In this document: positions 16,591 through 24,870 of the stretch, one piece after another
How positions within the stretch are numbered: position 1 is the first letter of the stretch
Layout of the letters: each line of letters opens with the position of its first letter
From: Methanolobus sp. UBA474
GTDB taxonomy: Archaea; Halobacteriota; Methanosarcinia; Methanosarcinales; Methanosarcinaceae
Length of the DNA: 34,398 nt
Assembly (NCBI GenBank): GCA_002501695.1
Contig: DANZ01000146.1
Span: 1 to 34,398 of the forward strand
Direction of reading: 5' to 3'
The notes under the pieces: generated by a model
The model's database searches: none
The model's input: the letters and a program-made list of their open reading frames with translations, nothing else
Told to the model about the DNA's origin: nothing
Program-made: the position numbers and the translations under genes

Positions 16591-17511
16591 ATGATAATAG
16601 GAACCCGCGGAAGTGACCTTGCCCTTGCACAGGCGACAACTATCGAACGAATGCTGGCGGAACTTGATGTGCATACCACCAGGAAGATAATAAAGACCTC
16701 CGGCGACACTTTCACTGACCGCCCCCTGCATGAGATCGCCGGGGTAGGCGCCTTTGTACGGGAGCTTGATGACAGGATGCACGAGGGGGATGTCGACATT
16801 GCGGTACACTCCATGAAGGATATGCCCACCGTCCGGCCTGAAAGGCTCTCAACTTCAGCGGTGCTCAAGCGGGATTCACCCTGCGACGTGCTCCTGACAA
16901 CGGACGGCTCGAAGCTGGAGGAACTCCCTGAAAATGCTATAATAGGGACAACCTCTATGCGCAGGCGGGCACAGTTACTGCGGTACCGCCCCGACCTTGC
17001 GGTCCATGACCTGCGTGGCAATATCAACACCAGGATAAGGAAGCTTGAAGAGGGGCAATATGACGGCATCATGCTTGCGGAGGCGGGCCTTCAGCGCATG
17101 AACTGGGATCTGGATGTGCAACGCCTCGACCCAAACCATTTCTGTCCCTCGGCCAACCAGGGCACCATAGCAGTTGTCACCGTAGCCGGGAGCGAGGCAG
17201 AGAAGGTCACCTCTAAGCTGGACCACCGTAAGACCAGGATCGAGACCGCCATTGAGCGTATAGTGATCGCCTATGTGGAAGGCGGCTGTACCGCGCCTGT
17301 CGGTTCGTTCACACATTTCATCAATGACAGAGAACTGCACGTCCTGGCAGAAGTGCTCTCTCTTGACGGTACGGAACAGGTGCGCATTGATGAGGTAATT
17401 CCTTTGGAAGACTACGGGATGCACGCAAGTAAACTCGGAATGAGGCTTGTGGAACTGGGCGGTAAGGAGCTTGTGGAACAAGCGGTCTGCCAGCTCAATG
17501 CAAGTATCTGA
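16591..17511 (+). CDS. hemC: Hydroxymethylbilane synthase (porphobilinogen deaminase)
   Basis: Links four porphobilinogens into hydroxymethylbilane on a dipyrromethane cofactor. The cofactor cysteine is C233 in EGGCTAPVG. N-terminal motifs are IIGTRGSDLALAQ, KTSGDTFTDRPL and AVHSMKDMPT, and RLRGN-like region appears as DLRGNINTRI. The 306-residue length is standard. The next expected enzyme, uroporphyrinogen-III synthase, is not encoded after it; a pyrimidine gene follows 13 nt downstream instead. Confidence 0.97.
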   Translation: MIIGTRGSDLALAQATTIERMLAELDVHTTRKIIKTSGDTFTDRPLHEIAGVGAFVRELDDRMHEGDVDIAVHSMKDMPTVRPERLSTSAVLKRDSPCDVLLTTDGSKLEELPENAIIGTTSMRRRAQLLRYRPDLAVHDLRGNINTRIRKLEEGQYDGIMLAEAGLQRMNWDLDVQRLDPNHFCPSANQGTIAVVTVAGSEAEKVTSKLDHRKTRIETAIERIVIAYVEGGCTAPVGSFTHFINDRELHVLAEVLSLDGTEQVRIDEVIPLEDYGMHASKLGMRLVELGGKELVEQAVCQLNASI

Positions 17512-17524
17512 AAGTGAAGATAAC

Positions 17525-18427
17525 ATGACAGAGATCACAGGGATCAAGCTTAAGAACCCGACAATCCTGGCCGCGGGTATCATGGGCACCACGGGTGCGT
17601 CTCTTGCACGCATGGCATGGGAAGGGGCTGGCGCAGTGGTTACAAAATCCATCGGGCCACAGCCCAAGGAAGGCCACAGTAACCCAAGCATGGTAAACCT
17701 GGGATACGGATTCCTGAACGCAATGGGCCTCCCAAATCCATCATACCCGGATTTCTCCGGGGAACTCGAGATCGCCAAAAGGGAATCGGAGGTCCCTGTA
17801 ATAGCCAGCATCTTTGGAGGGAATGCGGAAGAGTTCGCCATCGTCGCAGACGGCCTGGTCGATGCAGGCCCTGACGCATTCGAGCTTAATGTGAGCTGTC
17901 CCCATGCACAGGGTTATGGCGCCTCCATAGGCTGCGATGCATGTGCCGTTGAAGAGATAACAGCTGCAGTCTGCGATATCACTGAACTGCCGGTCTGGGT
18001 CAAACTCACTCCCAATGTAACAGACATAGTATCCATAGGAAAAGCAGCACAGAGAGGAGGTGCTGATGCCGTGGTAGCCATCAACACCGTGCGCGGGATG
18101 GCCATAGATATCCATAGCGGATATCCCGTACTGGGCAACAGGTTCGGTGGACTGTCCGGCCGGGCGATAAAGCCTATATCTATCAAATGCGTGTACGACC
18201 TATATGCCGCTCTTGACATCCCGATTATAGGCGTTGGCGGCATCTCAACCTGGGAGGATGCTGTCGAAATGATGATGGCCGGCGCTTCCGCCGTACAGAT
18301 CGGTTCTGCGGTCTACGACGGGCCTGAAGTTTTCCAGGCGGTTGCAGATGGCATTGAGAGTTTCATGCTCTCCAGGGGATACAAAGACACCAGCGATATT
18401 GTCGGGCTTGCCCACAGGAGGACATGA
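17525..18427 (+). CDS. pyrD: Dihydroorotate dehydrogenase, class 1B catalytic subunit
   Basis: FMN-dependent oxidation of dihydroorotate to orotate in pyrimidine synthesis; in class 1B it pairs with PyrK to pass electrons to NAD. The catalytic base is C125 in NVSCPHAQGYG, the class 1 cysteine. The FMN-binding end GVGGISTWEDAVEMMMAGAS is typical. The open frame extends 26 codons upstream into hemC, but homology starts at MTEITGIKLKNPTILAAGIM, so ATG 17525 is used; 300 residues. The stop overlaps the pyrK start region. Confidence 0.95.
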   Translation: MTEITGIKLKNPTILAAGIMGTTGASLARMAWEGAGAVVTKSIGPQPKEGHSNPSMVNLGYGFLNAMGLPNPSYPDFSGELEIAKRESEVPVIASIFGGNAEEFAIVADGLVDAGPDAFELNVSCPHAQGYGASIGCDACAVEEITAAVCDITELPVWVKLTPNVTDIVSIGKAAQRGGADAVVAINTVRGMAIDIHSGYPVLGNRFGGLSGRAIKPISIKCVYDLYAALDIPIIGVGGISTWEDAVEMMMAGASAVQIGSAVYDGPEVFQAVADGIESFMLSRGYKDTSDIVGLAHRRT

Positions 18428-19206
18428 TGTACCCGATAGATGTGAAGATAACGAAGATAGTACAGGAATCGCCTTCCAACAAGACTTTCTTTTTTGACAG
18501 GAACTTTGATGAAGCGCTCCCGGGCCAGTTCGTCATGGTCTGGATCAGGGGTACGGACGAGATCCCCATGACACTTTCTTACAGGAACGCTGTCACTGTC
18601 CAGAAGGTAGGGGATGCAACTGCAAAGCTCTTTGAGATGAACGAGGGCGACCATCTGGGCATACGGGGACCCTTTGGCAAAGGTTACACACTACCCGGCA
18701 AGGACGAGAGCATACTTATCGTGGCCGGAGGCGTAGGAACTGCAGCAATAGCCCTGCTTGCAGAACATGCCATGGATCAGGGTACATGTGTTACCACAAT
18801 TATGGGAGCACGTAATGCCGATGAGCTCCTGTTCGTAGACCGGTTCACACCCTGTAGAAGTCTTCACATGACCACTGATGATGGTTCTGCACATCGTTGC
18901 GGCTTTGTCACCGACGTGCTCTGCGAGATAGATGCCTCGCAGTTCGACAGGATATATACCTGCGGGCCTGAGATGATGATGAAGCGGGTCTTTGACATCC
19001 TTGAAAAACAGAATGCCCTCGCCAAGACCGAATTTAGCCTGCACAGGTACTTCAAATGCGGCATCGGAATATGCGGCGCATGCTGTATGGATAACGACGG
19101 GCTGCGAGTCTGCAGGGACGGGCCTGTGTTCAACGGGATGCAGCTTACGGGGTCTGAATTTGGAAAATATATGAGAGGTCCAAGCGGGAACAAGAAGAAG
19201 GTGTGA
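18427..19206 (+). CDS. pyrK: Dihydroorotate dehydrogenase electron transfer subunit
   Basis: FAD and [2Fe-2S] subunit that carries electrons from PyrD to NAD. It has a ferredoxin-reductase-like barrel and a nucleotide domain (ILIVAGGVGTAAIALLAEHA), then C211-X4-C216-X2-C219-X9-C229 for the iron-sulfur cluster. Where the family usually has RPxS for FAD binding, this protein reads IPMTLSYR. Two ATGs lie side by side: 18424 gives an ATGA overlap with pyrD, but AGGAGG ends only 2 nt before it and 5 nt before 18427, so I prefer 18427 (259 residues). It ends the plus-strand operon. Confidence 0.93.
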   Translation: MYPIDVKITKIVQESPSNKTFFFDRNFDEALPGQFVMVWIRGTDEIPMTLSYRNAVTVQKVGDATAKLFEMNEGDHLGIRGPFGKGYTLPGKDESILIVAGGVGTAAIALLAEHAMDQGTCVTTIMGARNADELLFVDRFTPCRSLHMTTDDGSAHRCGFVTDVLCEIDASQFDRIYTCGPEMMMKRVFDILEKQNALAKTEFSLHRYFKCGIGICGACCMDNDGLRVCRDGPVFNGMQLTGSEFGKYMRGPSGNKKKV

Positions 19207-19272
19207 ACAGCAGCTGGATAACAGCATCCCCCTCTTTTGTAGTGGTTAAACCGGGACTGAAAAACAAGCAGA

Positions 19273-19506
19273 TCAGATGCATTCCTGCACCATTATTTTT
19301 GAAGCCATACCTTTGCCAAGAGCATAGTTACAGCCGTTAAGGTCCACTATAAGGGCACCCATATTATCCTTCTTGACCTTCAGAAAGGAATTCTCTATAA
19401 ACCCCATTGATTTCAGGCGATTCATCAGTGAAAGACCTGCATTGATCGATATGATCTTACTGACCTTACCTTCCGGCATCATTGCCAGTGGCATTATTGG
19501 AGCCAT
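19273..19506 (-). CDS. FeoA-family small protein
   Basis: A 77-residue SH3-like barrel protein of the FeoA family, normally an accessory of ferrous iron uptake by FeoB. The pattern LMNRLKSMGFIENSFLKVKK, then IVDLNGCNYALGKGMASKIMV, follows the family consensus closely. No feoB lies in the window, so it is a stand-alone copy and may act elsewhere. AGAGGTGA is 5 nt from the ATG. It converges on the pyrK end and has a palindrome in its promoter. Iron supply would fit the haem operon next door, but this is inference. Confidence 0.82.
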   Translation of the reverse strand: MAPIMPLAMMPEGKVSKIISINAGLSLMNRLKSMGFIENSFLKVKKDNMGALIVDLNGCNYALGKGMASKIMVQECI

Positions 19507-19533
19507 GCGTTCACCTCTGTAGATTATAAGATG

Positions 19534-19570
19534 CAGGCATTGCCCGGATAGTAGGCATGCCTAATATTAA
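19534..19570 (-). promoter_or_regulatory. feoA promoter with palindromic operator candidate
   Basis: TAGGCATGCCTA (19552-19563) is a perfect 12-bp palindrome. A TATA-like TTAATATT adjoins it upstream on the minus strand (19563-19570), so the palindrome would fall between TATA box and start site (about 19541). A second AGGCAT lies 18 bp away at 19535-19540. The motif resembles sites of DtxR-type metal regulators in general form; no regulator is identified here. Confidence 0.45.
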
Positions 19571-19597
19571 TTGACATTGCGATATAGTGTTTTATTG

Positions 19598-19607
19598 TAT
19601 ATATAAG
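19598..19607 (+). promoter_or_regulatory. TATA box upstream of the U32 gene
   Basis: TATATATAAG predicts transcription from about 19628 and a leader of about 70 nt before the ATG at 19698. The element is nearly symmetric, so it could also serve the minus-strand feoA promoter. Confidence 0.4.
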
Positions 19608-19697
19608 TTGCCTGCGTCAAAGATAACTTGCTAACATGACAAATCCACTTGAGCAGATAACACAATCCATTTAAGCCATGGCCCCGCTTAACAAAAT

Positions 19698-20933
19698 ATG
19701 CCCGATATAAAAGAGAGAAAAGAACAGCACAATATCCCCGAACTGGTAATGGGAGTGCGCGATCTTGCATCCCTGAGGGCCTGCAAGGACCATGCAGACG
19801 CGGTTTACTTCTCAATTGACAGGTTCAGCCTCAGGTCAAGAGCAAATGACCTCACGCCGGACAATGTGGCAGACTTTGTAGAGCAGGTGCATGAATACGG
19901 GCTGAGGGGTTATCTTGCGGTCAATTCCGTGATCTACCCACATGATCTGCGGGAGCTTGGATCAGTGCTTGAAACTGCAGCATCCGCGGAGGTTGATGCT
20001 ATCATAGCCTGGGACCCTGCGACCATAATGCAGGCTGCTGAGCATGACCTCAGGATACACATATCCACCCAGGCCAACGTATCGAACCAGCAAAGCGCTG
20101 AGTTCTACAGGTCCATGGGAGCAGGCAGGGTCGTGCTTGCCAGAGAACTGGGCCTTGAGCAGATAAAAGAGATCAGAGCGCACACTGACATGGAACTGGA
20201 GGTATTCGTCCACGGGGCCATGTGCCAGGCAATATCAGGCAGATGCTACCTTTCAGCATACCTGCTGGGCAAGTCCGGGAACTGCGGGGAATGCAGCCAG
20301 CCCTGTAGGTGGGAATGGTCATTGCATTCCGACAGGGGAGAAAAGGTGGACTTAAAAGGGAAATATCTGCTCAATGCAAAGGACCTCTGCATGATAGAGC
20401 ACATACCCGAACTTATCGAAGCCGGGATCAATGCCTTCAAAGTAGAGGGCAGGCTGCGGGGCCCTGGATATACATCCACGGTCTCAAAATGTTATAGAAA
20501 AGCCATGGATGACTGCAGGAACGGCACTTATACCCGGGAAGCTGCCGGCATGCTGAAAGAAGAGATGGGACGACAGTATAATCGTGGCTTTTCCACAGGG
20601 TGCTATTTCGGCATCCCAGGACCGGAAGGACTGGCCTGCGATCAGTCCATGAATGTATCGCCTGTGCAGAAACAGGCTGTCGGCATAGTGCTCAACTACT
20701 ATCCTAAAAGCAGTGCTGCATCACTAAAGCTCACAGAGCAGGGAATAGAACTTGGTGACAGGATAGTTATCCAGGGCAGCACCACCTACATTGAGCAGGA
20801 AGTATCTTCCATAGTAAGAGACGGTGAGAATGTCAAAGCTGCAGAGAGTGGCGAGGATATAGGAATAGAGGTTGTTGATGTGGTCAGGAAGAATGACAGG
20901 GTGTTCAGGCTTGGAAGAAAGGGTAAGCTTTGA
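19698..20933 (+). CDS. U32 peptidase-family protein (iron-sulfur, RNA/quinone hydroxylation type)
   Basis: Member of the U32 family, originally named after a collagenase but now including proteins for tRNA, rRNA and quinone hydroxylation. The N-terminal barrel has ADAVYFSIDRFSLRSRANDL. Cysteines C176, C183, C196, C199 and C203 lie in VHGAMCQAISGRCYLS and GNCGECSQPCRW, a set that binds [4Fe-4S] in characterised relatives. FKVEGRLRG is the usual following motif, and the C-terminal 90 residues form a small beta domain (IELGDRIVIQG). The 411-residue length fits the TrhP-like group. No ribosome site is visible before ATG 19698. The exact substrate is unknown. Confidence 0.82.
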   Translation: MPDIKERKEQHNIPELVMGVRDLASLRACKDHADAVYFSIDRFSLRSRANDLTPDNVADFVEQVHEYGLRGYLAVNSVIYPHDLRELGSVLETAASAEVDAIIAWDPATIMQAAEHDLRIHISTQANVSNQQSAEFYRSMGAGRVVLARELGLEQIKEIRAHTDMELEVFVHGAMCQAISGRCYLSAYLLGKSGNCGECSQPCRWEWSLHSDRGEKVDLKGKYLLNAKDLCMIEHIPELIEAGINAFKVEGRLRGPGYTSTVSKCYRKAMDDCRNGTYTREAAGMLKEEMGRQYNRGFSTGCYFGIPGPEGLACDQSMNVSPVQKQAVGIVLNYYPKSSAASLKLTEQGIELGDRIVIQGSTTYIEQEVSSIVRDGENVKAAESGEDIGIEVVDVVRKNDRVFRLGRKGKL

Positions 20934-21017
20934 AGAAAATATTAATATATATACAATATCAAACTGTATCTGAGTCAATTAAATGAATATTGCCTCTTGA
21001 TCCAGGAGTGACAGAAC

Positions 21018-21449
21018 ATGGACAGGTTTATGCAGTGTGCTATTGAAGAAGCAAAGAAAGGGCTCGCGGAGGGAGGCATACCCATCGGTTCCGTCCTTGT
21101 CAGGAACGAAGAGATAGTCGGCCGGGGCCATAACATGAGGATACAGGAGAACGATCCGCTGGCACATGCCGAGATAGTCTGTATCAGGAACGCAGGAAGG
21201 CTTGGCAATTACAGGGACATGGTCCTCTACTCAACATTAATGCCCTGTTATTTGTGTGCTGGAGCTGCAGTGCAGTTTGGTATAAAAAAGGTTATTGTCG
21301 CGGAGGCAGAGAATTTCAAAGGGGCTTCTGACTTTATGAGAGAGCATGGGATAGAGATAATAAACCTCAACATCGATGAGTGCAAAGAAATGATGATGCA
21401 CTTCATCAAGGACAGGCCTGAGGTCTGGTATGAGGACATCGGGAAATGA
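21018..21449 (+). CDS. Cytosine/nucleoside deaminase, yeast Fcy1-like
   Basis: Zinc-dependent deaminase of the CDA/CMP deaminase superfamily. The zinc ligands and catalytic Glu are H50-A-E52 and C77-x-x-C80 (HAEIVCI and MPCYLCAGA). Length (143 residues), the segment GGIPIGSVLVRNEEIVGRGH and the C-terminus FIKDRPEVWYEDIG resemble yeast cytosine deaminase Fcy1, whose tail also ends in an RPxxWxEDIG-like sequence. Conversion of cytosine to uracil is therefore the likeliest activity; guanine or another base remains possible. GGAGTGAC is 5 nt before the ATG, and a TATA-like element near 20947-20953 suggests its own promoter. Confidence 0.82.
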   Translation: MDRFMQCAIEEAKKGLAEGGIPIGSVLVRNEEIVGRGHNMRIQENDPLAHAEIVCIRNAGRLGNYRDMVLYSTLMPCYLCAGAAVQFGIKKVIVAEAENFKGASDFMREHGIEIINLNIDECKEMMMHFIKDRPEVWYEDIGK

Positions 21450-21467
21450 AATTAATAACAGGGGCAC

Positions 21468-23300
21468 TTAAGCCTTCTTAAATGTGGCCCAGAATACGCT
21501 GCCTTTTCCTGCAGGACTGTCTTCAACACCAACCCTGCCGCCGTGAAGGTCAACTATCCTTTTGACAATGGCAAGTCCGATACCTGTTCCTTTTACACCT
21601 TTCTTTTTTTGGGCCAGCCGTTTGAAACGATCAAATACCAGTTCTTTAGCAGCATCAGGTATGCCATCTCCGGAATCCCTTACATTTATCTTCCATTCAC
21701 CGTCAAGATCCCCTATATCTATCATGATGTTGCTATTGGAGTGTCCGTACTTGATAGCGTTAGAGATGTAATTGGCAAAAACCCCTTCAACAATAGGATT
21801 CACCTTTGAGGGATAGTGGCCATCTACCTTTATGTCCAGGGTCATGTTCTTTTCAGCAAGCTGGGTTCCAAAACTGTCTGCCACATCATGAAGAATAACA
21901 CCGAGGTCCATATTCCTGAAATCCAGATCGTCAATATCCTCAAGCCTGGCAAACCGGGAGGTAGACTCTATCATATTGATGAGCCGGGAGATATTATCAT
22001 CTATGATCCTGAGCTTACGGGCTTTATCATGATCGGTCTCTGCCTGTAGAAGCATACCCGTGAACCCTTTCGCAACTCCTGCAGGGTTCATGAGATCATG
22101 TCCCATTATGTCGATAAAGAGATCTTTCAGGTCATTTGAATATTTAAGATTGTCAGCATACTCCCGCAACTGCTTTTCTGCTTCCTTACGACAGGTCATG
22201 TCCCTTACAACACATATGTAACCATTATCAAAGCGGGTCAGGGATATCTCATGGAAGAAACTGATACCTTGGTTCTTAAGGCCGACAGCTTCACCTCTCC
22301 AGACACCTCTGTCAGCAAGTTCCGAGACAAGCTCTTTTTTAAGTTTCATTATCTCGGGTTCATCATAGAGAACCTGCCAGGACCTGCCAATAAGTTCATG
22401 AGGACTACTGTACCCCCATGTTCTGGCATAGGCCTCATTAAGGTAAGCAAATTTTCCCTCTGTATCCAAAATGGCTATACCGTCTACGGAGGACTCGATT
22501 GCAACGGTCCTCGACCGCAGGCTCTCTTCCGTTCTTTTTCGCCGGGTGATATCCTCTCCCGAACTCAGAACACCAATATGATCGCCATGTTTATCTTTTA
22601 CGGACTTGCTGTACCAGGAAACGATCTTCTCTTTCCCGTCCTTTGAGACCAGCGGTCCCTCGTAGTATTGCAGGGATCCTTTCTCCGAATTCAGTGCTTT
22701 GAAGTAATGCTGCTTTGCATCATGTCTGAACGGCTCCGGCACGAAGGTGTCAAACCAGTTAATGCCCACGATATCTGCCTCTTCGCAGCCGAGTATATCC
22801 GCCGCCCTCTTATTGACAAGAGTAACTTTCTGGTCCCGGTCCAGCACCAGTATCATGACTCCTGCAATATCCAGATAGTTCTGGGCCTGATCACGTTCGA
22901 ATATCACTTTATCATGCAGTGACTTTATCTGTAGAAGTGACATCACCCTCATCTTCAGTTCCAGCCTGTCCACCGGCTTTGTAAGAAAGTCGTCTGCCTG
23001 GGATTGGATACCTCTCAAACGGTCTTCCCTTGAAGAGAGAGCTGTTACCATCACAACCGGGATGAATTGCGTTTCAGAGGATCTTTTGATTCTCTCACAT
23101 ACCTCGTAACCATTTAATCCTGGCATCATCACATCCAGGAGAACAAGGTCCGGCTTTTCCTTTGCAACAAGTTCCAGGGCATCTGAACCATTATATGCCG
23201 GGATGATGTCATAGTCCGCTATAAGATAAGCGTGAAGTAGCTCGACATTCATTGGCTCATCGTCTGCCACGAGTATCCGGGGTCTTGGAAATTGGGTCAT
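21468..23300 (-). CDS. Soluble hybrid histidine kinase, REC-PAS-PAS-HisKA-HATPase
   Basis: Signal transduction kinase without membrane helices. Domains in order: receiver at 5-125 with phosphoacceptor D56 (DLVLLDVMMPG) and K108 (LTKP); PAS 1 at about 135-255; PAS 2 at about 265-375; dimerisation helix with H401 in FIDIMGHDLMNPAGVAKGF; ATPase domain at about 490-610 with N box NYISNAIKYG, DSGDGIP and GTGIGLAI. An N-terminal receiver before PAS domains is common in methanogens. No cognate output regulator lies beside it. The gene converges with the deaminase, 18 nt apart. No ribosome site is visible before ATG 23300. PAS ligands are unknown. Confidence 0.93.
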   Translation of the reverse strand: MTQFPRPRILVADDEPMNVELLHAYLIADYDIIPAYNGSDALELVAKEKPDLVLLDVMMPGLNGYEVCERIKRSSETQFIPVVMVTALSSREDRLRGIQSQADDFLTKPVDRLELKMRVMSLLQIKSLHDKVIFERDQAQNYLDIAGVMILVLDRDQKVTLVNKRAADILGCEEADIVGINWFDTFVPEPFRHDAKQHYFKALNSEKGSLQYYEGPLVSKDGKEKIVSWYSKSVKDKHGDHIGVLSSGEDITRRKRTEESLRSRTVAIESSVDGIAILDTEGKFAYLNEAYARTWGYSSPHELIGRSWQVLYDEPEIMKLKKELVSELADRGVWRGEAVGLKNQGISFFHEISLTRFDNGYICVVRDMTCRKEAEKQLREYADNLKYSNDLKDLFIDIMGHDLMNPAGVAKGFTGMLLQAETDHDKARKLRIIDDNISRLINMIESTSRFARLEDIDDLDFRNMDLGVILHDVADSFGTQLAEKNMTLDIKVDGHYPSKVNPIVEGVFANYISNAIKYGHSNSNIMIDIGDLDGEWKINVRDSGDGIPDAAKELVFDRFKRLAQKKKGVKGTGIGLAIVKRIVDLHGGRVGVEDSPAGKGSVFWATFKKA

Positions 23301-23704
23301 ATGACATTTATTCAGATAGCATGCGTATTTGACAGGGCACCTGATAATTGCAGGATAACAGGAGCCGGATATGAACTTAATACTAATTATACGTATCTAT
23401 AAAAGCACCTACTTATCTTCTAACGGAATCTGCCACCATGAAGGAACCTCTTTGGAATTGTTCAAATGGCACTACCGGACATAGTGGTCCGCCATGGTAC
23501 ACTCATCATTATAATTATAAGCATATCGCAATGCACAGGCACGTTTATATACAGGCCGAATAATTTTGGATTATTCAGCCTTAGTTTACAGAGCAGAATA
23601 GCAGACCTTTACGATAAGGACTATAGCCTGAAGGCAGGCTCTGAAAACTAAAAGGTAACGGAGTATGAGCGGACCGGGGGGTCCACATTATTCGAAAAGG
23701 ATAT
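23301..23704 (+). promoter_or_regulatory. Gene-free stretch with a promoter and structured leader
   Basis: No convincing gene lies in these 404 nt. A TATA box (GTTTATATAC, 23543-23552) is followed by several stems: GGCcGAATAAT/ATTATTCaGCC (23554-23580), CCTT/AAGG (23606-23619), AGCCTG/CAGGCT with AAGG loop (23625-23640) and GGACC/GGTCC with GGGG loop (23671-23684). The last hairpin ends 10 nt before the AAGGA ribosome site of the lipoprotein at 23705. A 23-codon ORF (ATG 23665) overlaps the start of that gene in another frame. A second TATA-like site (TCTATAAAAG) is near 23396-23405. The structures could regulate translation; no known riboswitch is recognised. Confidence 0.45.
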
Positions 23705-24856
23705 TTGTCACGATTAGCGAAAGCTGTATGCATTAGTGTATGCGTGATACTGATAGTGTCATGCAATGTCGCATCGACGGACTATACCGGCTTACAGGAC
23801 ACAAACACATCCCGTTATTCTGGAATGTACGGGGAAGTACTGCATGTGCCCTATTCTTACCAGGGCGATACCAGCTGGTGCCTCTATTACTGCCTGGCCA
23901 TGATGGCAGATTACAACGATCGCTCTATGGAAGCCTGGGAAATGGCATCTTCTTTCAATTCAGGCAACAACGAAACTTTTTCAGGGCAATACAACCCTTT
24001 TGACCATGCAATTGAGGACTACTTAAAAGAGCATGCGGACCTTGAAATTAAAAAGACAGTGTGGGGCTATAACCTAAGACCCGTGGACACTGACAGTTTT
24101 AATTCCATGATCAGAATGAACATAGATAAAGGGCAGCCGGTATTGTTAGCTTTTCAGTACACTATCCCCGGATACGCAAAGAAAGGCCATGCTATCCTGG
24201 CAGTGGGATATAGTGAGGAATTTATATATCTGACCGATCCCAGTGGAGCCATTACCAGAGATCTTTTCGGATCAGATGAAGGATATATTGCCGTGCCCAT
24301 AAGCTGGCAAGAGTTCAATGAAAAGCTGGCAGGCAATATCATGCCCTCAAATATGGCGTTTACAATAGAGGTACTTGAAGATGCTCCCGCCAGCGTGCCG
24401 GGGGGATCGGTCTATCTGACAGATTACAGCAGCCATGGCTTAAGCTGTCTTAATTTTATAAACCGGACCAACGATGAAGACATAGGCCTGCTGTACCTCG
24501 ACGGGAAATACGGGAGAGGATACTACATCGCTCAGAAAGCAGATCCGATCAAAGAAAGACGGCCTACTGCAAATGACGCCATGTCAGTCTTTTTCACTGT
24601 GGCGAATCCATCTATGGAAGGAAAGGATTACATAGTCGTGAGCGATGTCATCGACAGAGACACAGGAAAGAGTGTAGATAACTTCTGCTTCCCTCTTGAG
24701 ATAATGGTCCCGCCGTTCAGCATGATCTCAAAAGGGGTGAATTACTCAAACCAGCTTGGGACCGTTCAGCCAGGCGCCTATTCTATTGTGATAACCCTGC
24801 TGGACAGTGAAATGCAGGAAATAGATTCAACATCAATAGATGTAAGCATTTGCTAG
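23705..24856 (+). CDS. Exported lipoprotein with C39-like (papain-fold) peptidase domain
   Basis: Likely surface-anchored cysteine peptidase or peptidase-like protein. Residues 1-20 form a lipoprotein signal, MSRLAKAVCISVCVILIVSC, with lipobox IVSC and acceptor C20. The C39_2-type domain follows: Q53 six residues before C59 (YQGDTSWC), H162 in KKGHAILAVGY and D178 in LTDPSG form a complete oxyanion/catalytic set. From about 225 on, the protein is beta-rich without recognised family, perhaps an Ig-like domain. Start is TTG 23705 with AAGGA 3 nt away; there is no in-frame ATG or GTG between it and the upstream stop. It ends in TAG. Substrate unknown. Confidence 0.75.
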   Translation: MSRLAKAVCISVCVILIVSCNVASTDYTGLQDTNTSRYSGMYGEVLHVPYSYQGDTSWCLYYCLAMMADYNDRSMEAWEMASSFNSGNNETFSGQYNPFDHAIEDYLKEHADLEIKKTVWGYNLRPVDTDSFNSMIRMNIDKGQPVLLAFQYTIPGYAKKGHAILAVGYSEEFIYLTDPSGAITRDLFGSDEGYIAVPISWQEFNEKLAGNIMPSNMAFTIEVLEDAPASVPGGSVYLTDYSSHGLSCLNFINRTNDEDIGLLYLDGKYGRGYYIAQKADPIKERRPTANDAMSVFFTVANPSMEGKDYIVVSDVIDRDTGKSVDNFCFPLEIMVPPFSMISKGVNYSNQLGTVQPGAYSIVITLLDSEMQEIDSTSIDVSIC

Positions 24857-24870
24857 AGGAAAACTCATTT

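Noticed and set aside
17447..17524. Upstream extension of the pyrD frame into hemC
   Set aside because: Family homology starts at ATG 17525, and the extension overlaps the conserved end of hemC.
20983..21000. Five-codon ORF before the deaminase gene
   Set aside because: Too short, with no ribosome site and no special spacing to the next start.
23466..23651. 61-residue plus-strand frame in the leader of the C39-like gene
   Set aside because: It crosses the TATA box and several hairpins of the leader and has no ribosome site; it looks accidental.
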